From: Defluviitaleaceae bacterium
Lineage (GTDB): Bacteria; Bacillota; Clostridia; Lachnospirales; WRAX01
NCBI GenBank assembly: GCA_009780415.1
Contig: WRAC01000022.1
Coordinates: 1 to 40,358 of the forward strand
Length of the DNA stretch: 40,358 nucleotides
Reading direction: 5' to 3'
The notes beneath the pieces were generated by a model that was not told the origin of the DNA, made no database searches, and saw only the letters and a program-made list of their open reading frames with translations. Each line of letters opens with the position of its first letter. Position 1 is the stretch's first letter. A program made the translations under genes and the position numbers. Shown piece after piece: positions 23,105 to 32,669 of this stretch.

Positions 23105-24472
23105 ATGATAACCACAGCCGAGGAACTGCTTGAAGCCCTGACCCTCGAACCCTGGCGTAATCTTGAAATATTATCGCGAAGCATGGCGGCTGCTACCGGT
23201 TCATCCGGCTGCTTCATCGTTTCCGGGGATGAGGTTATCATGTCCGCGGACGGTTCGGGGGAGCTTCCCTCAAGCGGCCTTGTTCAGATTCCTGTCGCAT
23301 CGCGGTCTTACGTCTATTTACGGCGGGATTCTTCGGGGGATGGCTGGCAGCCTCCCGCGACGGATATATACAGTTGCCTGCTTTCGCTGATTCATAATAA
23401 TATAGAGTCTTACCGGATAATTATTTCGGCAAGCACGGATAAGCTTACCGGGGTATTGAACCGGAAATATTTGGACACCGCAATAGACAGGGCTTTTACC
23501 AAGGCCAAAAAAACGGGCGATACCCTCTCCATAATCATCTGCGACCTTGATTTTTTCAAGCATGTAAACGATACATACGGCCATCTCACGGGGGACGAAG
23601 TTTTACGCGGCGTTGCCCGTGTTATACGCGCCAGTATCCGCTGCAACAATGTTCTAAGAAATATCATTAATAATGGCGGGAGCCAAACCGATCAGGATAC
23701 CCTTGGGCGTTACGGCGGCGAGGAATTTGTGGTGCTGCTGGAAGGCGCGGATACCGGGGAAGCCTGTGCCGTTGCCGAACGTATCCGTTTGGATGTCCAA
23801 AATTCAAGGCTACTTGGCGATAAACGCGACGTGACTTTAAGCCTGGGCGTAGCCACTTTCCCCACGCACGCGAATACACGGAAAACCCTTATGGAAAAAG
23901 CCGATAAAGCCCTGTTCGCGGCGAAAAAAAGCGGACGAAACAGATATATGGCCTGGGATGAGAGCTTCAGCGGAGAGAATGTCACAAGAAACATCGTCCG
24001 CGAGATTATAACCGGCGATGCTGTTAAGGATTCCGCAAAGATGACGGTTCTTTTCGGCATACTGGATATATCGGGCCGCGACCTTCCCCTGAGGGAAAAA
24101 CTTGATTTGGCCTTTGCTAAAATACTTGATACGGCGGGGGCCGGGAATATCGCGCTGTTCCTGTTTGACGGAGACAAGCCGTTGGAATCATTCAAAACCC
24201 CGGGTAAGGGAAGTGAAGCGGAGTACAACAACAATATAATCGCTGCCGTACGCCAAACGGGAACCCCCGTATTCGCGGTGGATTGGGACAATGAAATCCG
24301 CGACGGCTCCGGCATGGCGGATTGGCAGTCTCTTGGAGCCGTCCCGGTTATAAAGGACGGTATCTTAAAAGGCGTGCTTTATCTGTCCGTATCCGCTAAG
24401 GTAAAGGAATTTTCTGCCGATGAAGCTGGTTTTATATGCAACGCCGGAATGCTGCTTGCTGCTTATTTATAA
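23105..24472 (+). CDS. GGDEF diguanylate cyclase with C-terminal GAF-like domain
   Basis: A 455-residue protein. A short N-terminal sensor-like region (1-100) is followed by a GGDEF domain from DKLTGVLNRKYL (about 111) with DLDFFKHVNDTYGHLTGD and an intact GGEEF (204-208), so it should make cyclic di-GMP. About 17 extra residues (NIINNGGSQTDQDTLG) sit just before RYGGEEF, where the inhibitory RxxD site normally lies; no clean RxxD is seen. A linker with IITGDAVKD leads to a GAF-like C-terminus. The second ATG (23105) is better spaced from GGAG than the first (23099). The downstream giant gene carries a paralogous GGDEF-GAF module. Confidence 0.85.
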   Translation: MITTAEELLEALTLEPWRNLEILSRSMAAATGSSGCFIVSGDEVIMSADGSGELPSSGLVQIPVASRSYVYLRRDSSGDGWQPPATDIYSCLLSLIHNNIESYRIIISASTDKLTGVLNRKYLDTAIDRAFTKAKKTGDTLSIIICDLDFFKHVNDTYGHLTGDEVLRGVARVIRASIRCNNVLRNIINNGGSQTDQDTLGRYGGEEFVVLLEGADTGEACAVAERIRLDVQNSRLLGDKRDVTLSLGVATFPTHANTRKTLMEKADKALFAAKKSGRNRYMAWDESFSGENVTRNIVREIITGDAVKDSAKMTVLFGILDISGRDLPLREKLDLAFAKILDTAGAGNIALFLFDGDKPLESFKTPGKGSEAEYNNNIIAAVRQTGTPVFAVDWDNEIRDGSGMADWQSLGAVPVIKDGILKGVLYLSVSAKVKEFSADEAGFICNAGMLLAAYL

Positions 24473-24545
24473 ATAAGGGGTTTGCCCGATTAATACCTCT
24501 TGTGTAAAATATGTAACTAAATGTGTAAAATTGGGCAATCGGACT

Positions 24546-24572
24546 ATGGATATTTACTAATATAATATCCAT
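24546..24572. promoter_or_regulatory. Palindrome upstream of the giant signalling gene
   Basis: ATGGATATT (24546-24554) and AATATCCAT (24564-24572) are perfect 9-bp arms around TACTAATAT, 43 bases before the GTG start. Upstream, TGTGTAAAAT occurs twice within 35 bases. The rest of the 142-base gap shows no gene. The palindrome may be an operator. Confidence 0.4.
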
Positions 24573-24614
24573 TAGGATGATTGCTCATTTTATTTCGCGG
24601 CGGGTGGTGATGTT

Positions 24615-27600
24615 GTGGAGCTTTTGAATAACAGGTACAGGGTACTGCGTGAGTTTGACAGCATGACCTTTCTTGTGCGCGATTTGGTTGACCACAAACA
24701 TAAAATCGCCTCTATAATTGATAACGAGCATATAGACAGGCACCTGCTGGATTTCTACGCCCGCGCTTACGGCGTTTACGGGAATATGCGCTGCGTTCAG
24801 ATAGCGAAAAGCCTTCGTTTCGGCATAGTGAAAAAAATCGACGGCAAGAAGAACAGCCTGCCCCAATTCTACATGATTGCCGAATATACGGGCGGCGGCG
24901 TTTTTAACGAAAACACGGCGAACGACCTGAATGAATCTGATATATTAAATCTTTTCGCGGACGCGTGCAGGGGCGCTTTTTACATGCACGCAAAGGATAT
25001 GATACACGGCTCGATATGCTTCGATACGATCCTCATCATTAAAAACGACTGGGAATATAACCTTAAATACAAGGACCCGGCGGCGGTGGAGCTTTGGCGG
25101 AGAAGCTTTGGCGGCGGTGATGTATACTTCAGCGCGCCTGAAGTTGTTTCGGAGGGGAAAACAGGGGTTTTAGCGGATGTTTACGCCCTGGGCGTACTGC
25201 TTTTCTGTTTGCTTTCGAAAACCGTTAAAAGCGGCAGGAACTTCAAACACGATTACAACGCATATAAGAAAAAAACCAACAGCGAATTCGCACAGAAATT
25301 AATGAAGCTCATCGGCAATATGACATGCGACGCCGGAAAGAGATATAAAACGGTACCGGAAGCCTTAAACGCCGTAAACGATGCATTCGGCACGGATTAC
25401 GCGGCTTTCTCACGCACAGAGCTGGCACATCTTAGCTGGAATGTCCCCCTTGTTGGAAGGACGGAGGAATACGAGCTTATCTCCAATATATTCGATAAAA
25501 TCATCGCGGGCCGCGCTGAGGAGCGCTGCGTGCGCGTGCACGGTGTGCAGGGGGCCGGAAAAACCGCGCTGCTGCGTGAATTAAACAACTCCATGCAACT
25601 GAGGGGTATGAGCGCATACGCTGCTTTTGGCGGGGACGGGTCTATAAAGGAATTGGTGCGGCAGCTTCTGGACGACTATGAGGGCAGCCACAAGGACAGT
25701 TCCAATTTCATTAAGCAAATAAACGCCTTTGCCGGCAGGATAGTAAGCGGGAACAGCGCGGAAATCAATTCCCTGAGCAAGAATTCCCTGCTGAAATTCA
25801 TATATGACTGCATAAAGGATAAGCCGGTTGTTTTCTTTATCGACGCCATGGAGCTTGCCGGAGCGGATGTATTCGACACGCTGGAAAAGCTTATGCAGGT
25901 AAATAAAAAATTGATGCTGGTGTTTACCTGCCGTGACGGGGTTGCAAACGCGGCTTTGCAAGCATTCATCGATAAGCTTGGGGATAATGCCGCCGATGTG
26001 AATCTGAGCGGCTTAACAGAGGAAGAGACGGCGCAGTTTATACGGAGTAAGCTGTCGCACAGGAGGACGCCGGTAATTTTCGCCCATCATGTTTACCGGA
26101 CGACCATGGGCAATCCCCTGTTTACCGAAGAAATCCTTGGAGCGTTGCAAATGAGCGGCGATATGTTTATTGGTGAAAACGGCGAGTGGGAAGTAGCCTA
26201 TAACACGGATGAATACGGTAATATCCCCATGCCCTCCAACATATATGGCGTGGCTGAGGAACAGGCCAGGCGGCTTGACCCGCACAGCCGTTCCTTGCTT
26301 ACGGCAATGTCCGTATTCAATATACCCGTGTTCGCCTCCGAGCTTGCCGTTTGCCTTGGCATCAGCGTGAAAAGCGTTGCGAAAACCCTTAACACAGTTA
26401 TTTCTATTGGCGCGGTACGGGAAGTGGCGACAAAAAAAGGCACCGGATATTTTTTCGCGAATAAAATGCTGCGCGAGTATATTTACAACACTGTGGAGGA
26501 GGAATCGCGGCAAAACCTTCACTCCTTGGCGGCGGACGCGTTAATCCGCGGCAAGCCCGGCATAACCCCCGACACGCTGATTTGCGGTGAAATCATATAC
26601 CAGCTTGAAAACGCGGGCAGGATAGGCGAAACCCTTCTGGAACACAGGCTCGCCAACGCGCGGATGCTTTCGCGCGCCGCGGATTATGAGAAGTCCGTGG
26701 AAAATTATGAAAAGGTAATGGAGCAATCCGGGGAAACCCCCGAAATATTACTGGAAATCGCCAACACATATATACTTTTCGGCAAAAGGCCCGTCGGCAG
26801 GGAATACTTTAAACGGGCGGCAGCGCTGGCGGCTGCGGGAAACGACCCGAAATATATAGTTAAAATATACGGTGAAATGTTATTTAAACTGTACGACGAC
26901 GTTCTGGACGGCGCAAAGGAAATTTTTGACAAACATCCCAATCTTCAGGAGGAATGCCTTGATTCCTATCTGATTATGCTGAGGGAGCACGCCTATTGCC
27001 TTGAGGGTACTATAGATGACCGTAACGCCGTAATGGAGCGGGCCTGTTCCCTGTGCCCCCCGGAAAGGCACGACCTGATGGCAAGTCTGCTGCTTACATG
27101 GGGGCATATCTGTTACTCCGCGGCTAAGCTGGACGATGCCATGCGTTATTGGCGCGAGGCCCGGCAAAACTACATGATAACCGGGGATCCCTACGGCCTT
27201 GCCGCCTCCGCCAGCAACGTGGGCGAGGTTTACCTAGCCTTGAACGATGTGGAAGCCGCGAAGCTGTTCCTGTCGGAAGGTTTGGAATATACGAACAGGC
27301 ACAGGTTTGTGTTGGTTGAGGAGCATATACGTGAGATATTGCTGAACTGCTGTATTAAGGGCATGGAGTACGAAAACGCCATCCCCCTTGCCCTTGAGAT
27401 AGCCAGCCTTGAGCAGATGTATTCCGCCGCAACTTACAGGCAGGCCTTTATGCCTTATATGTTTATGGATAAATACGCCGAGGCGTATGAACTGGCTAAG
27501 GTTTTGGACAAACATGAAGGGAAGTTCGGGATCAGCGATTTTTCGGAGTTCTTCGGCGCGGAAGCCACATATTGGTCAAACCGCGCCCGTTTCGCCGTTT

Positions 27601-29747
27601 ATATGGGTGATGATGAAGGGGCGCGTACGTTCATCGACCGGGAAGCCAAGGAATGTGAGGGCGGTGAGATTTCGGATTATATCCCGTATCTGTATGTTCC
27701 GTTCTATCAAGCGTCCGCGGCAATGAAAGCACAGGATTATATACAAATACAAGAAAGTTACGGAAAAATAAAAGATATAGCCGATGCCCATCCCGGGCGG
27801 CAGGATATTTTGAATTTGGTTTGCGAGTTCCTTATCCTGCTTCATAACGGCGGAGGGCTGGAATGTATCGGCGAAGCGCTTTCCGCTGAGATTGCCCGGG
27901 GTTCGTCCGGCAAACCCGCGCCTATAGTCAGGGCCAAGCTTGGTTTCTTGCAGAGCCTTACACAGACGGGCGAAGCGCGGCTTAACACGCTGACCGAAGC
28001 CCGCGAGACAGCCCGGTCAAGCGGCCAGCCCCTTACGCTGGCATTGATATGCGGGGCGCTGGGCAGGCATTACGAAAATGAAAACAGCTATTTGTCCATG
28101 TATTATTACATAGAGGCATGCCTGACTGTTCAAAGGTTAGTTAAAAACGTGCCGGAGGAATTCAAGGAATCATTTGTACGCCGCCATAACCTGTTAGCGC
28201 CATTTGAGATGATAATGGGCGGGGAATGCAAAACCGGCGGGACTCTGGGGCAAATATACAGCAAAGACTTATACAACAGGGTATTGGCTGATGAAGGCCT
28301 GATGGCCTCAGCACGAAAAACCCATTTCGAGAGGCTTCCGGCTGATATCATCAACCCCGTGGACGTAATCCGCGGTATGGGCGGCGACGCGGCGGGCAAC
28401 CTTAATCTGCTGGCAAGGTATTTGGCGGCCATTACCTGCGCCGCACGCTGTGAGATGCTGATTGAGGATGAAAATGGCAACAGCGGCGGGTTTGCCGTTA
28501 TCATGTCCGACGACGGCAATATGGACTCACAAGCCGATATACAGATACTTCGCAGGGCAAACGCGCTTGGAGCCGAGATCCTTGTAACCGGGGGCGAGGC
28601 GGTTACGGGAGCGGCTATGTGCCTTCCCGTCGTTCTGGACGGCGCGGCGCGCGGCTTCGTATATCTGTACGCGGACAGCGTAATCCACAACCTTAACAAG
28701 GATTCCCTTAACGAATGCAAGCTTTTTGCGAAGCTCCTTGCCGCGAACATCAACCAGCTTGCGATAAAGACCAGTTCCACCATAGACAAGCTGACGGGGG
28801 CTCTTAACCGTACGGCCTTTGACCTTGAGTTTGACCGCCGTATTGAGAAAGCCGGCAAAGACGGCGGAGTGTTCTCAATAATAATGAGCGATTTGGACAG
28901 ATTTAAAAATATCAACGACACCTACGGGCACCAAATCGGCGACGACGTTTTAAGGGCCGCCGGGCGGCTTATCCGCGCCAACCTTAATAACAACGAGATT
29001 TTCGGGCGTTACGGCGACGGGGTTTTCGGGCGTTACGGCGGCGAAGAGTTCGTAATCATTATTGACGGGGCCGGCCCGGAATCCGCGCTGGAGCTTGCGG
29101 AAAGGCTGCGCGTGGCGATTGACGACGCGAAGCTGCTGGGTTCCAGGCGCCCTGTTACCGCAAGCATGGGTGTGGCGGTCTACGGCACGCATGATATCAC
29201 GAAAGAGGGCTTGATGGATAAAGCCGACAAGGCCCTGTACGTATGCAAGGAACAGGGGCGTAACCAGAGCATGGTATATAACCCGGAACTCATGGGCAAA
29301 GCAAAGAGTGTGAACACGGTAGGCGGCATAATCACGGGCGACACCATCAAGGACGGCAGGCGTATGCGCGCTGTACTGGATATGATAGAGCTTGTGGGGC
29401 AGGGCTTGTCCTTTAGCGCCAAAGCCGAAATAATACTGGCGAAGATCACGGAAATGACGGAGGCGGAGTCGATATGCCTCCTCATGATTGAAAACGGCGT
29501 GTTAACGGGCGAAATAGGGCAACACGGCAAAGGGGGCTACGACAAAAACCTGGCCGCTGCCGCAATCCGGACGGGGGAAAGCCTCTACCAAACCGCCGAA
29601 GGCAATTCCTCGGTTTGCATCCCTATTTACATGGATAACATCATAAAACGCGCCCTGTACCTAAGCACCCCGGCAGCCAAAAAGGAATACAAGCATGCGG
29701 ATATCAGCTTCATCAACTACCTGTGCGGGTTTGTCACGGCTATATAA
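24615..29747 (+). CDS. Giant pseudokinase-ATPase-TPR-GAF-GGDEF signalling protein
   Basis: A 1710-residue cytoplasmic protein. Residues 1-265 resemble a Ser/Thr kinase, but HRD is replaced by HGS (MIHGSICFDTIL), there is no glycine loop, and YFSAPEVV with DVYALGVLLFCLL remains; it is probably inactive. From VPLVGRTEEYE (about 277) a STAND/AAA-type ATPase follows, with Walker A GVQGAGKT (310-317) and Walker B VVFFIDAME (about 403). A long helical TPR-like region covers about 690-1220, then a GAF-like region, GGDEF (DKLTGALNR at about 1391, GGEEF at 1475-1479) and a C-terminal GAF-like domain. The start is GTG with GGTGGTGA upstream. The layout recalls HstK/PknK-type proteins, but the output is cyclic di-GMP synthesis. 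Confidence 0.85.
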   Translation: MELLNNRYRVLREFDSMTFLVRDLVDHKHKIASIIDNEHIDRHLLDFYARAYGVYGNMRCVQIAKSLRFGIVKKIDGKKNSLPQFYMIAEYTGGGVFNENTANDLNESDILNLFADACRGAFYMHAKDMIHGSICFDTILIIKNDWEYNLKYKDPAAVELWRRSFGGGDVYFSAPEVVSEGKTGVLADVYALGVLLFCLLSKTVKSGRNFKHDYNAYKKKTNSEFAQKLMKLIGNMTCDAGKRYKTVPEALNAVNDAFGTDYAAFSRTELAHLSWNVPLVGRTEEYELISNIFDKIIAGRAEERCVRVHGVQGAGKTALLRELNNSMQLRGMSAYAAFGGDGSIKELVRQLLDDYEGSHKDSSNFIKQINAFAGRIVSGNSAEINSLSKNSLLKFIYDCIKDKPVVFFIDAMELAGADVFDTLEKLMQVNKKLMLVFTCRDGVANAALQAFIDKLGDNAADVNLSGLTEEETAQFIRSKLSHRRTPVIFAHHVYRTTMGNPLFTEEILGALQMSGDMFIGENGEWEVAYNTDEYGNIPMPSNIYGVAEEQARRLDPHSRSLLTAMSVFNIPVFASELAVCLGISVKSVAKTLNTVISIGAVREVATKKGTGYFFANKMLREYIYNTVEEESRQNLHSLAADALIRGKPGITPDTLICGEIIYQLENAGRIGETLLEHRLANARMLSRAADYEKSVENYEKVMEQSGETPEILLEIANTYILFGKRPVGREYFKRAAALAAAGNDPKYIVKIYGEMLFKLYDDVLDGAKEIFDKHPNLQEECLDSYLIMLREHAYCLEGTIDDRNAVMERACSLCPPERHDLMASLLLTWGHICYSAAKLDDAMRYWREARQNYMITGDPYGLAASASNVGEVYLALNDVEAAKLFLSEGLEYTNRHRFVLVEEHIREILLNCCIKGMEYENAIPLALEIASLEQMYSAATYRQAFMPYMFMDKYAEAYELAKVLDKHEGKFGISDFSEFFGAEATYWSNRARFAVYMGDDEGARTFIDREAKECEGGEISDYIPYLYVPFYQASAAMKAQDYIQIQESYGKIKDIADAHPGRQDILNLVCEFLILLHNGGGLECIGEALSAEIARGSSGKPAPIVRAKLGFLQSLTQTGEARLNTLTEARETARSSGQPLTLALICGALGRHYENENSYLSMYYYIEACLTVQRLVKNVPEEFKESFVRRHNLLAPFEMIMGGECKTGGTLGQIYSKDLYNRVLADEGLMASARKTHFERLPADIINPVDVIRGMGGDAAGNLNLLARYLAAITCAARCEMLIEDENGNSGGFAVIMSDDGNMDSQADIQILRRANALGAEILVTGGEAVTGAAMCLPVVLDGAARGFVYLYADSVIHNLNKDSLNECKLFAKLLAANINQLAIKTSSTIDKLTGALNRTAFDLEFDRRIEKAGKDGGVFSIIMSDLDRFKNINDTYGHQIGDDVLRAAGRLIRANLNNNEIFGRYGDGVFGRYGGEEFVIIIDGAGPESALELAERLRVAIDDAKLLGSRRPVTASMGVAVYGTHDITKEGLMDKADKALYVCKEQGRNQSMVYNPELMGKAKSVNTVGGIITGDTIKDGRRMRAVLDMIELVGQGLSFSAKAEIILAKITEMTEAESICLLMIENGVLTGEIGQHGKGGYDKNLAAAAIRTGESLYQTAEGNSSVCIPIYMDNIIKRALYLSTPAAKKEYKHADISFINYLCGFVTAI
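28999..29046 (+). repeat. 24-bp tandem duplication inside the GGDEF domain
   Basis: The 18-base word TTTTCGGGCGTTACGGCG occurs at 28999 and again at 29023, exactly 24 bases apart. It doubles eight codons, so the protein reads FGRYGDGV FGRYGGEEF. The frame is kept and the true GGEEF stays intact in the second copy. Confidence 0.85.
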
Positions 29748-29823
29748 CATTCGGTAAATCCCAATTCTTTTATATAACTCAACAGCAGGGAGATTATTAG
29801 CCACAACCTGAAGATATCTAAAT

Positions 29824-31074
29824 TCACTCCTCAACCCCGTCGCTGATATAAGCCGGGTTAAGGATTATCCGGCCGGCTTCCTCCATATAGAACTTAATCA
29901 TGCTGTCAACTACCCCGCCCTCAAAGCGGTTAAGTTCCGTAAGCTGGTCCCACAGCCGCGCCTGACGCTCGTCTAGCATTTTTAGCGTCTTGTCGATAGA
30001 GGCCTTACGGTTTACGGCGTTCTTGTGCATATCGCGCTTTTCATCAAGGTTGAATACCCTGGCGAAGTTGTCCAGAGGCAAGACGGTTACCGGTATTTTC
30101 AGGCGCACAAGGGCTTTGTTCAGCTCGTTCTCCGTCTCGTCGCCCATTTTGCGCAGCGCGTCGTAGCGTCGGGTTAAGTGCCTGTAATGGTCATATTCCT
30201 TCAATCTCTTTTTCAGCATGTCCGAGTTCCTGACCCGGTATTTTTTATACGTAAAATTAAGGAAATTGGTGTAGTGCGCGAAAACAGCGTTTTTTTTGTT
30301 CAGCATCCCAACCGCCTTCTGCTGTTTTTTCAGGTTCAGTTCAAGCTCGTATACGAACCGCCGCCTGAAACCGATAAGCAGCGCGGTTATCGCTATCGCC
30401 AGTATTGTCAGGATAGTAAGCGGCACGGCGACCGCCGATTTATACATCACCGCCGAAAAACCAAAAATCAAAACGCACAGCACAAAAATACCCAAAACCC
30501 AAAACATAAACCGCCGCACGACTTTTTCGCCGCGTATCAGGGATTCGCGCTCATATTCCAAATCGCTCTTCTCACCGCGCAGGGCGTGGATATCATGCCT
30601 GAACATACGCTGGAATTTTTCCGCGTCCTTTATCTCTGGCGCAATGGCTTTCGCCTGCCCCTCCAACGCAGCCATCCTTTCCAGGTTCGGGTCGAACACC
30701 GAAATCTGGCTCTTCAGCTCCGTTTTGTCACGGGTCAGGCCTTTAAGCCTCGCCATCAGCTCTTTCAGGTTGGCCGCGTCCTCGTCCGTAACATCCTCGA
30801 AACAGTTCAACTCCAAAAGCACCTTTTCCGTATCCTTCAACTGCTCTATCAGGGACACGCGCTGGACGGTGATCCCCAGGGACTCGTCGCATATCTCCAC
30901 AGCTTTGACGGCGCCGCGGTACTCGGCGTCCTTTTTATCCATTCCGTCAACGAACTGGGCAAACCTGTTGACCACGAACTCCTTCTTTTCACGCCCAACG
31001 CCGAAGAATGCGCGCAGGCGTTCCCAAAAACCTAATCTTCCGCTTTTATCCGCGTTCTGAGGGACATCATCCAT
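29824..31074 (-). CDS. Membrane protein with coiled coils, unknown function
   Basis: I do not recognise this 416-residue protein. Residues 1-185 are charged and mostly helical, with coiled-coil stretches (about 70-185). Two closely spaced membrane segments (FMFWVLGIFVLCVLIFGF and VAVPLTILTILAIAITALLIG) form a hairpin at about 190-235. A second charged helical region follows to residue 400, then a short acidic tail. Both ends would therefore be cytoplasmic. GGAGG sits seven bases before the start. It is monocistronic, between the giant GGDEF gene (convergent) and gltX (divergent). Confidence 0.75.
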   Translation of the reverse strand: MDDVPQNADKSGRLGFWERLRAFFGVGREKKEFVVNRFAQFVDGMDKKDAEYRGAVKAVEICDESLGITVQRVSLIEQLKDTEKVLLELNCFEDVTDEDAANLKELMARLKGLTRDKTELKSQISVFDPNLERMAALEGQAKAIAPEIKDAEKFQRMFRHDIHALRGEKSDLEYERESLIRGEKVVRRFMFWVLGIFVLCVLIFGFSAVMYKSAVAVPLTILTILAIAITALLIGFRRRFVYELELNLKKQQKAVGMLNKKNAVFAHYTNFLNFTYKKYRVRNSDMLKKRLKEYDHYRHLTRRYDALRKMGDETENELNKALVRLKIPVTVLPLDNFARVFNLDEKRDMHKNAVNRKASIDKTLKMLDERQARLWDQLTELNRFEGGVVDSMIKFYMEEAGRIILNPAYISDGVEE

Positions 31075-31096
31075 ACAGGCGCCTCCTTCCAGTATT

Positions 31097-31124
31097 AGTA
31101 TACCAAATCTGGATTATTTATCAA
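31097..31124 (-). promoter_or_regulatory. Promoter of the coiled-coil membrane protein gene
   Basis: On the - strand there is TTGATA (31119-31124), a 16-base spacer and TATACT (31097-31102) with TGG in front as an extended -10. Confidence 0.55.
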
Positions 31125-31131
31125 TATATAC

Positions 31132-31160
31132 TATACATTTTACCAAAAAAGCTTTATAAT
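31132..31160 (+). promoter_or_regulatory. Promoter candidate of gltX
   Basis: TATACA (31132-31137), a 17-base spacer and a perfect TATAAT (31155-31160) lie 33 bases before the gltX start. It is divergent to the promoter of the neighbouring gene. Confidence 0.5.
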
Positions 31161-31193
31161 AAATTCTATTGTACATGAAAGCGAGTGAAAACC

Positions 31194-32669
31194 ATGCAAA
31201 ATACTGTACGCACACGTTATGCGCCAAGTCCGACGGGGTATATGCATATTGGCAACGCGAAGGCCGCTTTGAACGAATATCTTACGGCGAAATCCCAAGG
31301 CGGCGCGTTTTTGCTCCGTATTGAGGATACGGATCAGAAACGCGAGATAGCCGGCGCGGTGGACGTAATTTACAAGACGCTGGAAATCCTTGGGATAAAG
31401 CATGACGAAGGCCCCGATATCGGCGGCGGCTGCGGGCCGTATGTCCAAAGCGAGCGCAACGCGAAGGGGATATATATAGACGCGGCATTGGAGCTGGTGC
31501 AGAAAGGCAAGGCCTACTATTGTTTTTGCTCAAGGGAGCGGCTGGAAACCCTTGTGCGCGAAGGGACGCAGGACGCTGTATCCTATGACAGGCATTGCCT
31601 TGGGCTGCCGGAGAGGGACATCGATGAAAGGATTGCCGCCGGGGAGCCGTATGTAATCCGACAAATAATCCCCGAAGGCAAAACCACGTTCACCGACGAG
31701 ATTTTTGGCGCTATCACAGTAAATAACTCCGAGCTTGATGACCAGGTTCTGATTAAATCCGATGGGTTCCCCACGTATAATTTTGCGAATGTGGTGGATG
31801 ATAACGCCATGATGATAACCCATGTGGTGCGCGGCACGGAATACCTTTCGTCCACGCCCAAGTACAATCTGCTGTATGAGGCCTTTGACTGGAAAATTCC
31901 CAAATATATACATGTGCCGATGATTCTGAACGAAGAAGGGAAAAAGTATTCCAAAAGAAGCGGCGCGCCGTCCATTGAGGATATGGTGAACGAGGGTTAC
32001 CTGCCCGAAGCGATTATTAACTTTATCGCATTGCTGGGCTGGAGTCCGGCGGACAACAGGGAGTTCTTCACGCTGAAAGAACTGGAGGAGCATTTCAGCA
32101 TATCGGGCCTGAGCAAGTCGCCCTCCGTCGTCGATATGCGGAAGCTGCAGTGGATGAACGCCGAATACTTCAAGCGCATGGATTTCGAGCGTTTTTACGC
32201 AATGTCCGCGCCAATAATTGAAAACGCACTGTCCGGGGCAAAATTATCTTTTGACACGCATAAACTGGCGCAGGCCGTGCAGTCCCGCGTTACGTTCTTA
32301 AATGAGGTTCCTGAAATGCTGGATTTCCTGCCCGCACTTCCGAATTACGATATAACGCTTTACGAAAATAAGAAACAAAAAACCGATGTTTCCATTGCCT
32401 TATCCGCACTGGAAAAGTCAATCCAAGCCTTAACCGGTATTCCCGCCGCGGGCTGGCAAAATGACCGTCTATACGCGGCCTTGCAAAACCTCGCCGCCGA
32501 GAACGGCTTAAAAAACAGCCAAATCCTCTGGCCTGTGCGTATCGCCCTTTCCGGAAAGCTCTCAACCCCCGTCGGCGCGACGGAGCTGCTGGAGCTGCTG
32601 GGCAAGGACGAATCGCTGGTACGTATAACAACCGGGATAGAATCCCTTCGTAAAGGAAATGCCTCATGA
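31194..32669 (+). CDS. gltX: Glutamate--tRNA ligase
   Basis: A 491-residue class I synthetase that charges tRNA-Glu (and possibly tRNA-Gln where GatCAB is used). The HIGH motif is YAPSPTGYMHIGNAKAA, LLRIEDTDQKR follows it, and the KMSKS loop is KYSKRSGAPS. A four-Cys zinc site is not evident: CFCSRE keeps only part of it. The C-terminal half is the helical anticodon-binding region. The ATG at 31194 is taken over a GTG at 31185; the ribosome site is weak. The stop overlaps the next gene as ATGA. Confidence 0.95.
   Translation: MQNTVRTRYAPSPTGYMHIGNAKAALNEYLTAKSQGGAFLLRIEDTDQKREIAGAVDVIYKTLEILGIKHDEGPDIGGGCGPYVQSERNAKGIYIDAALELVQKGKAYYCFCSRERLETLVREGTQDAVSYDRHCLGLPERDIDERIAAGEPYVIRQIIPEGKTTFTDEIFGAITVNNSELDDQVLIKSDGFPTYNFANVVDDNAMMITHVVRGTEYLSSTPKYNLLYEAFDWKIPKYIHVPMILNEEGKKYSKRSGAPSIEDMVNEGYLPEAIINFIALLGWSPADNREFFTLKELEEHFSISGLSKSPSVVDMRKLQWMNAEYFKRMDFERFYAMSAPIIENALSGAKLSFDTHKLAQAVQSRVTFLNEVPEMLDFLPALPNYDITLYENKKQKTDVSIALSALEKSIQALTGIPAAGWQNDRLYAALQNLAAENGLKNSQILWPVRIALSGKLSTPVGATELLELLGKDESLVRITTGIESLRKGNAS

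Noticed and set aside
24500-24535. CRISPR-like repeats
   Set aside because: Only two 10-base copies with a short gap; no repeat-spacer array or cas gene is present.
28130-28921. 263-codon - strand open frame
   Set aside because: Antisense to the GAF/GGDEF part of the giant gene; its composition is Ser/Arg-rich, typical of a reverse shadow.
30178-31060. Two long + strand open frames
   Set aside because: Both are antisense shadows of the coiled-coil membrane protein gene, which has a good ribosome site and membrane segments.
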